The translations under genes were made by a program, and so were the position numbers. From Rhizobacter sp964253025 (GTDB lineage Bacteria > Pseudomonadota > Gammaproteobacteria > Burkholderiales > Burkholderiaceae_C): 64,000 bases of DNA. Positions 45,840 to 54,623 of this stretch are shown here, piece after piece (the first letter of the stretch is position 1; the number at the start of each line of letters is the position of its first letter). Location: positions 4,936,925-5,000,924 of the forward strand of contig NZ_CAXUQC020000001.1 of NCBI RefSeq assembly GCF_964253025.1, given 5' to 3'. The notes below the pieces were generated by a model. The model made no database searches and was not told where the DNA came from. It was given only the letters and a program-made list of their open reading frames with translations.

Positions 45840-46823
45840 ATGTCGTCCGATTCCACGCTGATCCCCCCGCCCGCCTACGACCCTTCGGCCAAGCAGAAGG
45901 CCCAGGCCAAGACCGCGCGGATCCCGATCAAGGTGGTGCCGGCCGAAACCCTCAAGAAGCCCGACTGGATTCGCGTCAAGGCCGGCTCCCCGAGCACGCG
46001 CTTCTACGAGATCAAGCAGATCCTGCGTGAGCACAAGCTGCACACCGTCTGCGAGGAAGCGTCCTGCCCCAACATCGGCGAGTGCTTCGGCGGCGGCACG
46101 GCGACCTTCATGATCATGGGCGACAAGTGCACCCGGCGCTGCCCTTTCTGTGACGTGGGTCACGGCCGCCCGGACCCGCTCGACGTCGACGAGCCCGCCA
46201 ACCTGGCCAAGACCATCGCGGCGCTGAAGCTGAACTACGTCGTCATCACGAGCGTCGATCGCGACGACCTGCGCGATGGCGGCGCCGGTCACTTCGTCGA
46301 ATGCATCCAGCAGGTGCGCGCGCTGTCGCCGCGCACCCGCATCGAGATCCTCACGCCCGACTTCCGCGGCCGCGCGGACCGGGCTCTCGAGATCCTCAAG
46401 GCCGCTCCGCCGGATGTGATGAACCACAACTTGGAAACGGCACCACGCCTTTACAAGGAAGCGCGTCCCGGGTCCGACTACGCCTTCTCGCTGAACCTGC
46501 TGAAGCGCTTCAAGGAATTCGCGCCGAACGTCCCGACCAAGAGCGGCATCATGGTCGGCCTCGGCGAGACCGACGAGGAAATCCTGCAGGTCATGCGCGA
46601 CATGCGCGAGCACGACATCGACATGCTCACCATCGGCCAGTACCTCGCGCCGAGTGGCCATCACCTGCCGGTCCGTCGCTACGTTCACCCGGACACGTTC
46701 AAGATGTTCGAGGAAGAGGCCCGCAAGATGGGCTTCACCCATGCTGCCGTCGGCGCGATGGTGCGTTCCAGCTACCACGCGGACAAGCAGGCGGGACACG
46801 CCGGGGTGGACCTCGGCGTTTGA
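45840..46823 (+). CDS. lipA: Lipoyl synthase (radical SAM)
   Basis: A 327-residue iron-sulfur enzyme inserting two sulfurs into octanoyl groups. The auxiliary cluster cysteines are in the C-x4-C-x5-C pattern CEEASCPNIGEC, the radical SAM triad is CTRRCPFC, and the C-terminal serine ligand is in RSSYHADKQ. The ATG at 45840 is preferred over one 30 bases upstream inside the end of lipB because it begins the usual variable N-terminus. It is the last gene of the dacC-lipA run. A weak GGGCG/CGCCC hairpin without T-run follows at 46829-46849. Confidence 0.97.
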   Translation: MSSDSTLIPPPAYDPSAKQKAQAKTARIPIKVVPAETLKKPDWIRVKAGSPSTRFYEIKQILREHKLHTVCEEASCPNIGECFGGGTATFMIMGDKCTRRCPFCDVGHGRPDPLDVDEPANLAKTIAALKLNYVVITSVDRDDLRDGGAGHFVECIQQVRALSPRTRIEILTPDFRGRADRALEILKAAPPDVMNHNLETAPRLYKEARPGSDYAFSLNLLKRFKEFAPNVPTKSGIMVGLGETDEEILQVMRDMREHDIDMLTIGQYLAPSGHHLPVRRYVHPDTFKMFEEEARKMGFTHAAVGAMVRSSYHADKQAGHAGVDLGV

Positions 46824-47120
46824 CCCGTGGGCGGTCCCTCGGGTCGCCCGCCTCACGACGTGCCGGCATCCGGCGTCGCTGGCCGCCGTGGTACCCGACC
46901 GAACGAGCCGCCCGCCGTCGCCGCGCGGTGCTCCAAGCCTCGGCGGGAAGCGCGTTCCGTGTGAGCGTTGCCGGACCGAGGCACAACCTCAGTGCAAAAA
47001 GTCTCGCCGGCGCGCCGCGAGGCACCCATCGCCACAATGCCCGGTCGCGTCTCGTGTACAACCGCGAGGCGGCGAGGAGCGATGGTCAGGGGGCCATGCC
47101 CGGCCAGCAAGGACCTTCGA
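46824..47120. other. Intergenic region between lipA and the subtilase gene
   Basis: Nearly 300 bp without a supported gene. The open frame of the subtilase extends back through it to about 46968, but that part has no homology and would bury the signal peptide. A short hairpin at 46829-46849 may end the lipA transcript; no clear promoter for the subtilase is seen. Confidence 0.5.
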
Positions 47121-49418
47121 GTGAGAACAGCGACAACAACGTGGCGCGGCCGGGTGGCCGTGAGTCTCGCAGCGCTCTGCCTGGCCGGTAACGCGGCGGG
47201 CGAATCACAGGGACCACGGCCGCGGCTGTTCGCGTCCGACGCGAACGAGGCGCGCGTGATCGTCAAGTTCAAGGACGATGCGTCCACCTTGCGCTCGGCG
47301 CCACTGAGCGGCACCGTGGTCAGGGCCGATGCTGCCTCGGTCCTGCAGTCGCGCGCCAATGCGCTTGCCTCCCGGGCCGGCAAGACGCTCACCGCGGGCC
47401 GTGCGATCTCGGACCGTGCCCAGGTGATGATGGCCAAGGGTCTCGACAGCGAGGCACTGGCCCGTGCCTTGAGCGCGGACCCGCAGGTGGCCTATGCCGT
47501 GCCCGACCGCCGGCGCACCCGCCTGGCCCCGCCGAACGACCCGCTCTACGGTCCGTCGATCGGCGTCAGCCCGCTCAGCGGCCAGTGGTACCTGAAGGCC
47601 CCGACCGCCTCCGTGACCGCGGGCATCAATGCCCCGTTGGCCTGGGATGTCGCGTCAGGCGCAGGCGTCGTCGTCGCGGTCCTCGACACCGGCGTCCGTC
47701 TCGACCACCCCGATCTTGCCGGCCAGTTCCTTCCCGGCCAGGACATGGTGCACGACACGGTGGTGGCAAACGACACCAATGGTTGGGACACGGACGCCTC
47801 GGACCCGGGCGACTGGGTGACCTCGGCCGAGGCGGCGACCTCCAAGTTCCAGGGCTGCTCCGTGGCCGACAGTTCGTGGCACGGCACGCAGGTTTCCGGC
47901 CTGATCGCGGCGCTCTCCAACAACGGCAACGGCATGGCCGGCGTGGCGACCGGCAGCAAGCTGCTCCCCGTGCGCGTGCTGGGCAAGTGCTTCGGCTACG
48001 ACTCCGACATCATCGCCGGCATGCGCTGGGCGGCCGGTCGCGCCGTCGTGGGCGCTCCCTCGAATGCCAACCCGGCCCGCGTGATCAACATGAGCCTTGG
48101 CGGAGATGATGCCTGCAACACGGCGTATGCCGATGCCGTGGCTGAAATCACGGCAGCCGGCTCGGTGATCGTGGCAGCGGCAGGCAACTCCTCCGGTCAT
48201 GCCCTGGGCGTTCCCGCCAACTGCACCGGGGTCATCGCCGTGGCTGGCGTTCGTCACACCGGCACCAAGGTGGCTTTCTCGGACGTCGGGCCCAACGTCA
48301 CGGTGTCGGCACCGGGCGGCAACTGCGTGAGCGACGTCGGCGAGTGCCAGTACCCGATCCTCAGCACCACGAACACCGGCAAGACCGTACCGGTCGCGGG
48401 CGCAGCGGGTGGCACGTACACGAACGGCACCAACTACGCCGTCGGCACCAGCTTCTCCGCGCCCTTGGTGTCGGGCACGGTGGCGTTGATGATGTCGGTG
48501 AACCCGTCGCTGACGCCGGCCCAGGCGATCGAGGTGCTGAAGGCCACGGCCCGGCCCTTCCCGGCGACCGGCGCTGCTGCGGATGTGCCCAGCTGCCGTG
48601 CGCCGACCGGCGTGGACCAGTATGAGTGCTACTGCACCAACCAGACCTGTGGCGCCGGCATGCTGGACGTGAATGCGGCCGTGCGTGCAGCGGCGGCGGG
48701 TGCGACGGCCGGCTTCCTGGATGCAGTGATTGCCGTGTCGCCTGCGATGCCCGATCCGAAGCAAGTGGTGACCTTGTCTTCCAGCGGCAGCCAGGTGAGC
48801 GCAGGTCGCACCGTCCAGAGTCGGACGTGGTCGATCGTGGACGGCGGCGGCATCGTGAGCGGCTTCCAGGGCAGCAACACGGGTGAAAGCGTCGTGGTGG
48901 TTCCGTCCAGCGTCGGCCGGTTCGTCGTGCGTCTGACGGTGCAGGATGACCTGGGGCAGAGCGACAGCACCGACCTCGGCATTGACGTGAACGCGCTCTC
49001 GGTCGGTGTGCAGACCCGAAACGATGCACCGATGGTGGGCCAGTCGTTCTCTGTGGCCACAGTCAACCTGGTGACGAGCCCGGGGCGCAAGGTGTCCGCG
49101 TACGGATGGTCGCTGACCGAAGGCAACGGCACCGTCGCTCTCATCAAGAGCGCGGCCGATGAACCTGCCATCGTGCTGGCGGCAGTCGCCACGGGCACGT
49201 TCACGGTGCAGGTCACCGTGACCGACGACATGGGCAAGCAAGCGGTCGCCAGCTGGCGCGGTACCGTCTCACCCGCGGGCACCGTCAGTGCGGCGCCCGC
49301 AGGCGGCGGTGACGGCGGGGGCGCGACGGGCGCGCTCGAACTGATGGGCCTCACGCTCTTGCTGCTTGCGCTCGCAGGCCGAGGCGCTCGGCGAATGAAA
49401 GCCCGGACGCTTCGCTGA
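47121..49418 (+). CDS. Secreted subtilisin-like serine protease with C-terminal Gly-rich membrane tail
   Basis: A 765-residue S8 peptidase. The GTG start at 47121, with AAGGA eight bases upstream, gives a clean signal peptide (to about residue 28). A propeptide follows, and then the catalytic domain: aspartate in VAVLDTGV, histidine in SSWHGTQVSG, serine in GTSFSAPLVSG, and the AAAGNSSG oxyanion region. Cysteines near GKCFGYD and ECYCTNQTC suggest disulfides. Two PKD/Ig-like domains occupy about 530-720. The end is a glycine-rich linker (GGGDGGG), a hydrophobic helix and an arginine cluster, as in GlyGly-CTERM/rhombosortase-type sorting tails. It should be cell-surface bound or released. Substrates are unknown; it stands alone. 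Confidence 0.88.
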   Translation: MRTATTTWRGRVAVSLAALCLAGNAAGESQGPRPRLFASDANEARVIVKFKDDASTLRSAPLSGTVVRADAASVLQSRANALASRAGKTLTAGRAISDRAQVMMAKGLDSEALARALSADPQVAYAVPDRRRTRLAPPNDPLYGPSIGVSPLSGQWYLKAPTASVTAGINAPLAWDVASGAGVVVAVLDTGVRLDHPDLAGQFLPGQDMVHDTVVANDTNGWDTDASDPGDWVTSAEAATSKFQGCSVADSSWHGTQVSGLIAALSNNGNGMAGVATGSKLLPVRVLGKCFGYDSDIIAGMRWAAGRAVVGAPSNANPARVINMSLGGDDACNTAYADAVAEITAAGSVIVAAAGNSSGHALGVPANCTGVIAVAGVRHTGTKVAFSDVGPNVTVSAPGGNCVSDVGECQYPILSTTNTGKTVPVAGAAGGTYTNGTNYAVGTSFSAPLVSGTVALMMSVNPSLTPAQAIEVLKATARPFPATGAAADVPSCRAPTGVDQYECYCTNQTCGAGMLDVNAAVRAAAAGATAGFLDAVIAVSPAMPDPKQVVTLSSSGSQVSAGRTVQSRTWSIVDGGGIVSGFQGSNTGESVVVVPSSVGRFVVRLTVQDDLGQSDSTDLGIDVNALSVGVQTRNDAPMVGQSFSVATVNLVTSPGRKVSAYGWSLTEGNGTVALIKSAADEPAIVLAAVATGTFTVQVTVTDDMGKQAVASWRGTVSPAGTVSAAPAGGGDGGGATGALELMGLTLLLLALAGRGARRMKARTLR

Positions 49419-49423
49419 CCCAG

Positions 49424-49454
49424 GCAGGGCCGGCCCGTCGCGGCTCGGCCCTGC
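49424..49454 (+). repeat. Stem-loop after the subtilase gene
   Basis: GCAGGGCCG pairs perfectly with CGGCCCTGC over a 13-base loop, starting six bases after the stop codon. No T-run follows, so it is likely a transcript-end stabiliser or Rho-associated structure rather than an intrinsic terminator. Confidence 0.4.
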
Positions 49455-49512
49455 ATCGAGCAGCGCAATGCGCGAACGCAAGCCGAGCGCTGTGTCGGCT
49501 TCGATCGATAAG

Positions 49513-49533
49513 CTGGCTCATTCGTTGAGCCAG
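49513..49533. repeat. Perfect 8-bp hairpin upstream of the sugar ABC operon
   Basis: CTGGCTCA, five bases, then TGAGCCAG, extendable by two more pairs; it lies 128 bp before the binding-protein start. It could be an operator for a repressor of the sugar importer or an RNA stem. No T-run is on either side. Confidence 0.4.
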
Positions 49534-49660
49534 TTGGCGTCATCCTTCGGCTAATTCCGCCCACTGGCATCACGGCCTTTGCCCACGGCCGCTCTTTCGG
49601 GTCTAGGGTTGCACCCGCAATCCATCTGCCGGCACCGCCGGCGACCGAAGGAGATCCCAG

Positions 49661-50929
49661 ATGCTTCATCCGTCCCGGTGCGGCGCTGCCGCTGCACTCG
49701 TGCTCTGCTCCCTTACGGCCGAGGCCGCCTCGCTCAAGGTGTCCTGCAGCGGCCTTGGCCAGGAACTCGAGTTGTGCCGCTCGGCCGCCGGGGCCTGGGC
49801 CCGCAAGACCGGCAACGAGGTCGAGATCGTCTCCACGCCGAACGACGGCACCGAGCGGCTCGCGCTGTACCAGCAGGTCCTGAGTGCGCGCTCGGACAAG
49901 ATCGATGTCTTCCAGATCGACGTGGTGTGGCCCGGCCTGCTGGCCGCCCATCTGGCGGACCTGGGCCCGCTGGCCAAGGGGACGCAGAAGGCGCACTTCG
50001 ACGGCATGGTGGCCAACAACACCGTGGACGGCAAGCTGGTCGCCATGCCGTGGTTCACCAACGCCGGGTTGCTCTTCTACCGGCGCGACCTGCTCGAGAA
50101 GCACGGTCAGAAGGTGCCCGTCACCTGGGACGAACTCAAGGCATCGGCGACGAAGATCCAGGCCGCCGAGCGGGCCGCCGGCAACGACAAGATGTGGGGC
50201 TACGTGTGGCAGGGCCGCGCCTACGAAGGCCTGAGCTGCAACGCATTGGAGTGGGTGGCGAGCTTCAACGGGGGAACCGTCGTCGACTCGTCCGGCAAGG
50301 TGACGGTCAACAACCCCAAGGCGGCCACCGCCCTGCAGACTGCGGCCTCATGGGTGGGCACCATTTCGCCAAAGGCCGTGCTGAATTACGGGGAGGAGGA
50401 ATCGCGCGGCGTGTTCCAGGCCGGGCACGCGGTCTTCATGCGCAACTGGCCATATGCGTGGTCGCTCGGGCAGGGGGCTGACAGTCCCGTCAAGGGCAAG
50501 ATCGGCGTGGCGGTGCTGCCCAAGGGCGGCGCGGACGGGCGCCATGCAGCGACACTTGGCGGTGAGTCCCTGGCGGTGTCGAAATACTCCAAGCACCCGC
50601 AGCTGGCCGCTGAACTCGTCCTGTACATGACGAGCGCCGAGGTGCAGAAGCAGCGTGCATTGAAGGCGTCGTACAACCCGACCATCGGCGCCCTCTACAA
50701 GGATGCGGACATCACGGCGGCCAACCCCTTCATGGCCGACCTGTACGAGACCTTCACCAACGCCGTGGCGCGCCCGGCCACCGTGACCGGGGCCCGCTAC
50801 AACCAGGTGAGCAACGAGTTCTGGAACGCCGCCCACGACACGCTGTCCGGTCGGGCACAGGCCCCGGCCGCGCTGAAGAAGCTCGACGGCGCGCTGAACC
50901 GCTTCGGCCGGGGTGGCCGCTGGAAATGA
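49661..50929 (+). CDS. Sugar ABC transporter substrate-binding protein
   Basis: A 422-residue periplasmic binding protein of the extracellular-solute-binding family 1, closest in style to trehalose/maltose/alpha-glucoside binders (ThuE/AglE). A signal peptide covers 1-22. The body shows FQIDVVWPGLLAAHLADL, VAMPWFTNAGLLFYRRDLL, the GYVWQGRAYEGLSCNALEW segment (aromatic residues that stack on sugars) and ESLAVSKYSKHP. AAGGAG is seven bases before the ATG. The stop overlaps the next gene (ATGA). It is the first gene of a complete importer; the exact sugar cannot be told. Confidence 0.9.
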   Translation: MLHPSRCGAAAALVLCSLTAEAASLKVSCSGLGQELELCRSAAGAWARKTGNEVEIVSTPNDGTERLALYQQVLSARSDKIDVFQIDVVWPGLLAAHLADLGPLAKGTQKAHFDGMVANNTVDGKLVAMPWFTNAGLLFYRRDLLEKHGQKVPVTWDELKASATKIQAAERAAGNDKMWGYVWQGRAYEGLSCNALEWVASFNGGTVVDSSGKVTVNNPKAATALQTAASWVGTISPKAVLNYGEEESRGVFQAGHAVFMRNWPYAWSLGQGADSPVKGKIGVAVLPKGGADGRHAATLGGESLAVSKYSKHPQLAAELVLYMTSAEVQKQRALKASYNPTIGALYKDADITAANPFMADLYETFTNAVARPATVTGARYNQVSNEFWNAAHDTLSGRAQAPAALKKLDGALNRFGRGGRWK

Positions 50930-51843
50930 GCGGCCACGCCAGCGGTCTGACCCTTTCGCAGCGGCGTGTCCGCACGGCCTGGTGGCTGCTGCTGCCGATG
51001 CTTGTCGTGCTGGCGGCGGTGGCGGGCTGGCCGCTCGGGCGCACGATCTGGTTCAGCTTCACGGACGCCCACCTGGCGAATCTCTCCGACTGGCGCTACA
51101 TCGGCTTCGAGAACTACCTCGGACCCTACGGGGTGATGCGCGACCCGGAGTGGTGGAACGCCGTCTGGAACACGGTGGTGTTCGCGGTGCTGTCTGTCAG
51201 CATCGAGACGGTCCTGGGGCTTGGCGTGGCCCTGCTGCTCAATCATCCCTCGCGGCTGCGCACATTGCTGCGGGCCACGCTGCTCGTGCCCTGGGCCATT
51301 CCAACGGTCGTGTCGGCGCGCATGTGGAACTGGATGCTGCACGACCAGTTCGGCATCGTGAATCATGGCCTGCTGTCGATGGGCCTGATCAGCGGACCGC
51401 TCGGCTTCACGGCCGACCCGTCGCTCTCGCTGTTCACCGTGGTGATGGTGGATGTGTGGAAGACGACCCCTTTCATGGCGCTGCTGATCCTGGCCGCGTT
51501 GCAGCTGGTTCCGGCCGACTGCTACGAGGCGGCCTCGGTGGACGGCGTTCCGGCGTGGCGCGTGTTCACGCGGATCACGCTGCCACTGATCATGCCCGGG
51601 GTCGCGGTGGCGATGATCTTTCGCCTGCTCGACGCGCTTCGGGTGTTCGACCTGATCTACGTGATGACGTCGAACAGCCGCGGCACGCAGAGCATGTCGA
51701 TCTACGTTCGCGAGCAGCTGATCGACTTCCAGATGGTGGGCTATGGATCGGCCGCGGCCACGGTGCTGTTCCTCGTGATCGCGTTGTCGACGATGGCGTA
51801 CCTGGCGCTCGTGCGCGCCGGGCGGCCGGAGACGGTGGCATGA
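50926..51843 (+). CDS. Sugar ABC transporter permease, first subunit
   Basis: A 305-residue MalF-type inner-membrane subunit with six helices. The N-terminal helix is WWLLLPMLVVLAAVAGW, then NTVVFAVLSVSIETVLGLGVALLL, and the EAA loop that docks the ATPase reads YEAASVDGVPAWRVFTRITLP. It lacks the long periplasmic insert of MalF, as do ThuF/AglF types. The ATG overlaps the stop of the binding-protein gene and its own stop overlaps the start of the second permease (ATGA), so the three proteins are translated in a coupled fashion. Confidence 0.93.
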   Translation: MSGHASGLTLSQRRVRTAWWLLLPMLVVLAAVAGWPLGRTIWFSFTDAHLANLSDWRYIGFENYLGPYGVMRDPEWWNAVWNTVVFAVLSVSIETVLGLGVALLLNHPSRLRTLLRATLLVPWAIPTVVSARMWNWMLHDQFGIVNHGLLSMGLISGPLGFTADPSLSLFTVVMVDVWKTTPFMALLILAALQLVPADCYEAASVDGVPAWRVFTRITLPLIMPGVAVAMIFRLLDALRVFDLIYVMTSNSRGTQSMSIYVREQLIDFQMVGYGSAAATVLFLVIALSTMAYLALVRAGRPETVA

Positions 51844-52670
51844 AGCGCGGGGTGGGAGCGCGGGCCGCCCACGCAGCCTTCTCGCTGGTGTTCATCGCTG
51901 TCTCGCTCTTCCCGTTTCTCTATGCCATCGCCACCTCGTTCAAGCAAGGCACGGCCCTGTTCGAGCCGACACTGTGGCCGAGCGCGGCGACGCTGGACAA
52001 CTACCGAGCGCTGTTCCGCGACCAGCCCTTCGGGCACAACCTGCTCAATTCGGCGGTCGTCGCGGCGGGTACCGTGCTGCTGTCGCTGGGCTTGAGCCTG
52101 CTTGCGGCATGGTCCCTCGCACGCGTGAACTTCAAGGGACGGGGCCTGCTGCTCGGCACCATCCTCGCCGTGTCGATGTTCCCCCAGGTGGCGGTGCTGT
52201 CGGGCATGTACGAGCTGGTCAACTTCCTCGGGCTGTACGACCACCTGGGCGCGCTGTGGATCTCGCATCTCGTCATCACCTTGCCGTTCACCGTGTGGGT
52301 GCTGGTGACCTTCATGCGGCAGCTGCCACGCGAGTTGGAGGAGGCAGCGCTCATGGATGGCCTGGGCGTGCTGACCGTCATCTTTCGCATCTTCCTGCCC
52401 TTGCTCTGGCCCGCCATGGTGGCCACCGGACTGCTCGCCTTCATCGCATCGTGGAACGAGTTCCTGTTCGCCCTGACGTTCACCTTGTCCACCGAGCAGC
52501 GCACCGTGCCAGTGGCCATCACGCTCATCTCGGGCGCGTCAGGATTCGAGTTGCCGTGGGGCTCGATCATGGCCGCTTCCGTCATCGTGACGCTGCCCCT
52601 GGTGGTTCTTGTCGTCTACTTCCAGCGGCGCATCGTCGCGGGCCTCACGGCCGGTGCCGTCAAGGGTTGA
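51840..52670 (+). CDS. Sugar ABC transporter permease, second subunit
   Basis: A 276-residue MalG-type permease with six membrane helices and the EAA loop EEAALMDGLGVLTVIFRIFLP. It pairs with the upstream permease to form the channel. The start at 51840 lies in the ATGA overlap. The open frame extends far upstream across the first permease, but this is out of frame with it and without homology. The ATPase gene follows after 24 bp. Confidence 0.93.
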   Translation: MKRGVGARAAHAAFSLVFIAVSLFPFLYAIATSFKQGTALFEPTLWPSAATLDNYRALFRDQPFGHNLLNSAVVAAGTVLLSLGLSLLAAWSLARVNFKGRGLLLGTILAVSMFPQVAVLSGMYELVNFLGLYDHLGALWISHLVITLPFTVWVLVTFMRQLPRELEEAALMDGLGVLTVIFRIFLPLLWPAMVATGLLAFIASWNEFLFALTFTLSTEQRTVPVAITLISGASGFELPWGSIMAASVIVTLPLVVLVVYFQRRIVAGLTAGAVKG

Positions 52671-52694
52671 TGCCACTTCACTTTCGGAGTCTCC

Positions 52695-53831
52695 ATGTCC
52701 CGGATCCAGCTGCGCGACATCAACAAGCACTTCGGTGGCACGCCGGTGCTCAGGGACATCAGCCTGACCATCGAGCCGGGCGAGTTCTGCGTCTTCATCG
52801 GTCCGTCGGGCTGCGGCAAGTCGACGCTGCTGCGGCTGATCGCGGGGCTCGATGATCCGACGAGCGGCGAGATCGAGATCGGGGGACGGGTCGTCACCAG
52901 CTTGCCACCGGCCGACCGCAACGTCGCCATGGTGTTCCAGAGCTATGCGCTGTACCCCCACATGAGCGCCTTCGAGAACATGGCCTTCGGGCTGCGCCAC
53001 CACAAGTTGCCTGCCGGCGAGATCGAACGGCGCGTCGCCGAGGCGTCGAGCATCCTGCACCTGGACGAGCTGCTCCAGCGCAAGCCGCGCGAATTGTCGG
53101 GGGGGCAGCGGCAGCGGGTCGCGATCGGGCGTGCCATCGTGCGGCACCCCCAGGTGTTCCTCTTCGATGAACCGCTGTCCAACCTCGACGCTTCCTTGCG
53201 CGTGAAGACCCGTGTGGAGATCGCGCGGCTCCACCGTGAACTGGGCTCGGCCAGCATGGTCTATGTGACGCATGATCAGGTGGAGGCCATGACCCTGGCC
53301 CACAAGATCGTGCTCTTGCGCCCCGACGCCGCCCGGCTCGGGCTGCCAAGCGTGGCCCAGGCGGGTGCGCCGCTGACGCTGTACCACCATCCCGCCAATC
53401 AGTTCGTGGCCGGCTTCATCGGCTCGCCCGCCATGAACTTTCTTCCGGGCAACGCGAGCGGCGCCGCAGGCGACAGCCTGGAGATCCGCAGCGCCGTCGG
53501 GCCGTTCAAGGCAGCGGTGCAACGTCTGCCGGACTCGGGCTTGGCGACAGGGGCCGAGGTGACGTTGGGCATTCGCCCGGAGCATGTGGAGCTTGGCCGC
53601 GGCCCGCACCGCGGCCGTGTCACGCACCTGGAGCACCTCGGGGAGCACAGCTATGCCTATGTGGAGGCGGGCGACCCGGCCGTCAGCTTCATGGCCAAGA
53701 CGCTCGACGAGCGGCTGAGGGAGGGCGATGAGGTGCCGTTCGACTTCCCTCCGTCGCAGCTGCATGTCTTCATGCCTGACGGCCGGGCGTTGCCGCGTGC
53801 CGCTCGATCGTCGGCACTGGCCGGCACGTGA
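52695..53831 (+). CDS. Sugar ABC transporter ATP-binding protein (MalK/UgpC type)
   Basis: A 378-residue ATPase of the CUT1 importer group. Walker A is GPSGCGKST, the Q-loop lies in VFQSYALYP, the signature is LSGGQRQRVAIGRA, Walker B VFLFDEPLSNLD and the H-loop YVTHDQ. The C-terminal third is a TOBE/regulatory domain (GIRPEHVELG), where PTS enzyme IIA-Glc binds MalK in enterics; whether anything similar happens here is unknown. CGGAG is five bases before the ATG. It closes the four-gene importer operon 49661-53831. Confidence 0.93.
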   Translation: MSRIQLRDINKHFGGTPVLRDISLTIEPGEFCVFIGPSGCGKSTLLRLIAGLDDPTSGEIEIGGRVVTSLPPADRNVAMVFQSYALYPHMSAFENMAFGLRHHKLPAGEIERRVAEASSILHLDELLQRKPRELSGGQRQRVAIGRAIVRHPQVFLFDEPLSNLDASLRVKTRVEIARLHRELGSASMVYVTHDQVEAMTLAHKIVLLRPDAARLGLPSVAQAGAPLTLYHHPANQFVAGFIGSPAMNFLPGNASGAAGDSLEIRSAVGPFKAAVQRLPDSGLATGAEVTLGIRPEHVELGRGPHRGRVTHLEHLGEHSYAYVEAGDPAVSFMAKTLDERLREGDEVPFDFPPSQLHVFMPDGRALPRAARSSALAGT

Positions 53832-53885
53832 GTCGTCTCGCGCGCGGCGATGGTGGAGCGCCGGGGCCCGGCGCGTGGCTCGGGT

Positions 53886-54620
53886 TCAGCGAAGGTCGCG
53901 GTCCACGTCGATCCCGTGCGTGGTGAGCCAGTGGACGATCTCCGCGCGGCGCTGTCGCGAGGGCTCGTTCAACACCCGGCTGGGCGTGAGCGCCAGGTAG
54001 CGCTGGAAGCTCGCGCCCTGGTGATTGAGCGCCCGGGCATCGGCGCCGGCCCGCAGCAGGTCGAGCAGGCGTGCGCTGTCGTTGGCCTTGGCTGCGACAT
54101 GCAGGACGGAGTTGCCGTGCTGGTCGGTGCGGGCCAGGTCGGCGCGTGCGGCCAGCAGTTGGCGGAACTGTGGCTCGCGCTCGCCGAGCACGGCAGACAT
54201 GAGCGGCGTGGCGCCGGTCGCGGCATGCGCCACGTTGGGATCGGCGCCGTTGGCCAGCAGCGTGCGAAGGTAGACGGGATCGTCCGCCATGGCGGCCAGG
54301 TGAACGACCGTGGCGCCGCCCGTGCCGGGCTGCGAGGGGTCGGCTCCGGCTTCCAGCAAGGCCAGCAGCCCCGCATTGCTGCGGTTGAGCACTGCCCACT
54401 GCAGCAACGTGACCTCCTGATCGCCCCGCGCGGCCACGCCGGTGCGCGGCGCCAAGGCCTTGACTTGCGTGCTGTCGCCCCGGGCGACGGCCGAAGCCAG
54501 TTCAGCCACCGCGGGGCTCGCGAATACCTCGTGAACGTTCATGTCGGGCTGGTCCTTCGCCGCGCAGGCCGTGGCGGCCCACGCCAGCATAAGGCACAGC
54601 GCGCGCCGATACCGGGCCAC
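53886..54620 (-). CDS. Exported ankyrin-repeat protein, candidate immunity protein
   Basis: A 244-residue protein with a signal sequence (hydrophobic ALCLMLAWAATACAA, with a lipobox-like cysteine near residue 20) and three to four ankyrin repeats from about 65 to 195 (for example TLLQWAVLNRSNAGLLALLEAG, quoted here in part as NRSNAGLLALLEAG, then GATVVHLAAMAD, ATPLMSAVLGE, NSVLHVAAKAND). Ankyrin proteins bind other proteins and have no enzyme activity. The start lies three bases after the lipase stop, in the usual effector-then-immunity order, and its periplasmic location would place it where a delivered lipase acts. Function as an immunity protein is inference. Confidence 0.8.
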   Translation of the reverse strand: MARYRRALCLMLAWAATACAAKDQPDMNVHEVFASPAVAELASAVARGDSTQVKALAPRTGVAARGDQEVTLLQWAVLNRSNAGLLALLEAGADPSQPGTGGATVVHLAAMADDPVYLRTLLANGADPNVAHAATGATPLMSAVLGEREPQFRQLLAARADLARTDQHGNSVLHVAAKANDSARLLDLLRAGADARALNHQGASFQRYLALTPSRVLNEPSRQRRAEIVHWLTTHGIDVDRDLR

Positions 54621-54623
54621 CCG

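Noticed and set aside
49424..49454. Intrinsic terminator for the subtilase gene
   Set aside because: The stem is strong but no T-run follows, so it is listed only as a stem-loop.
50913..52670. Apparent long gene covering both sugar permeases
   Set aside because: Only the last 276 codons are permease; the earlier part is out of frame with the first permease. Two genes with an ATGA overlap explain the region.
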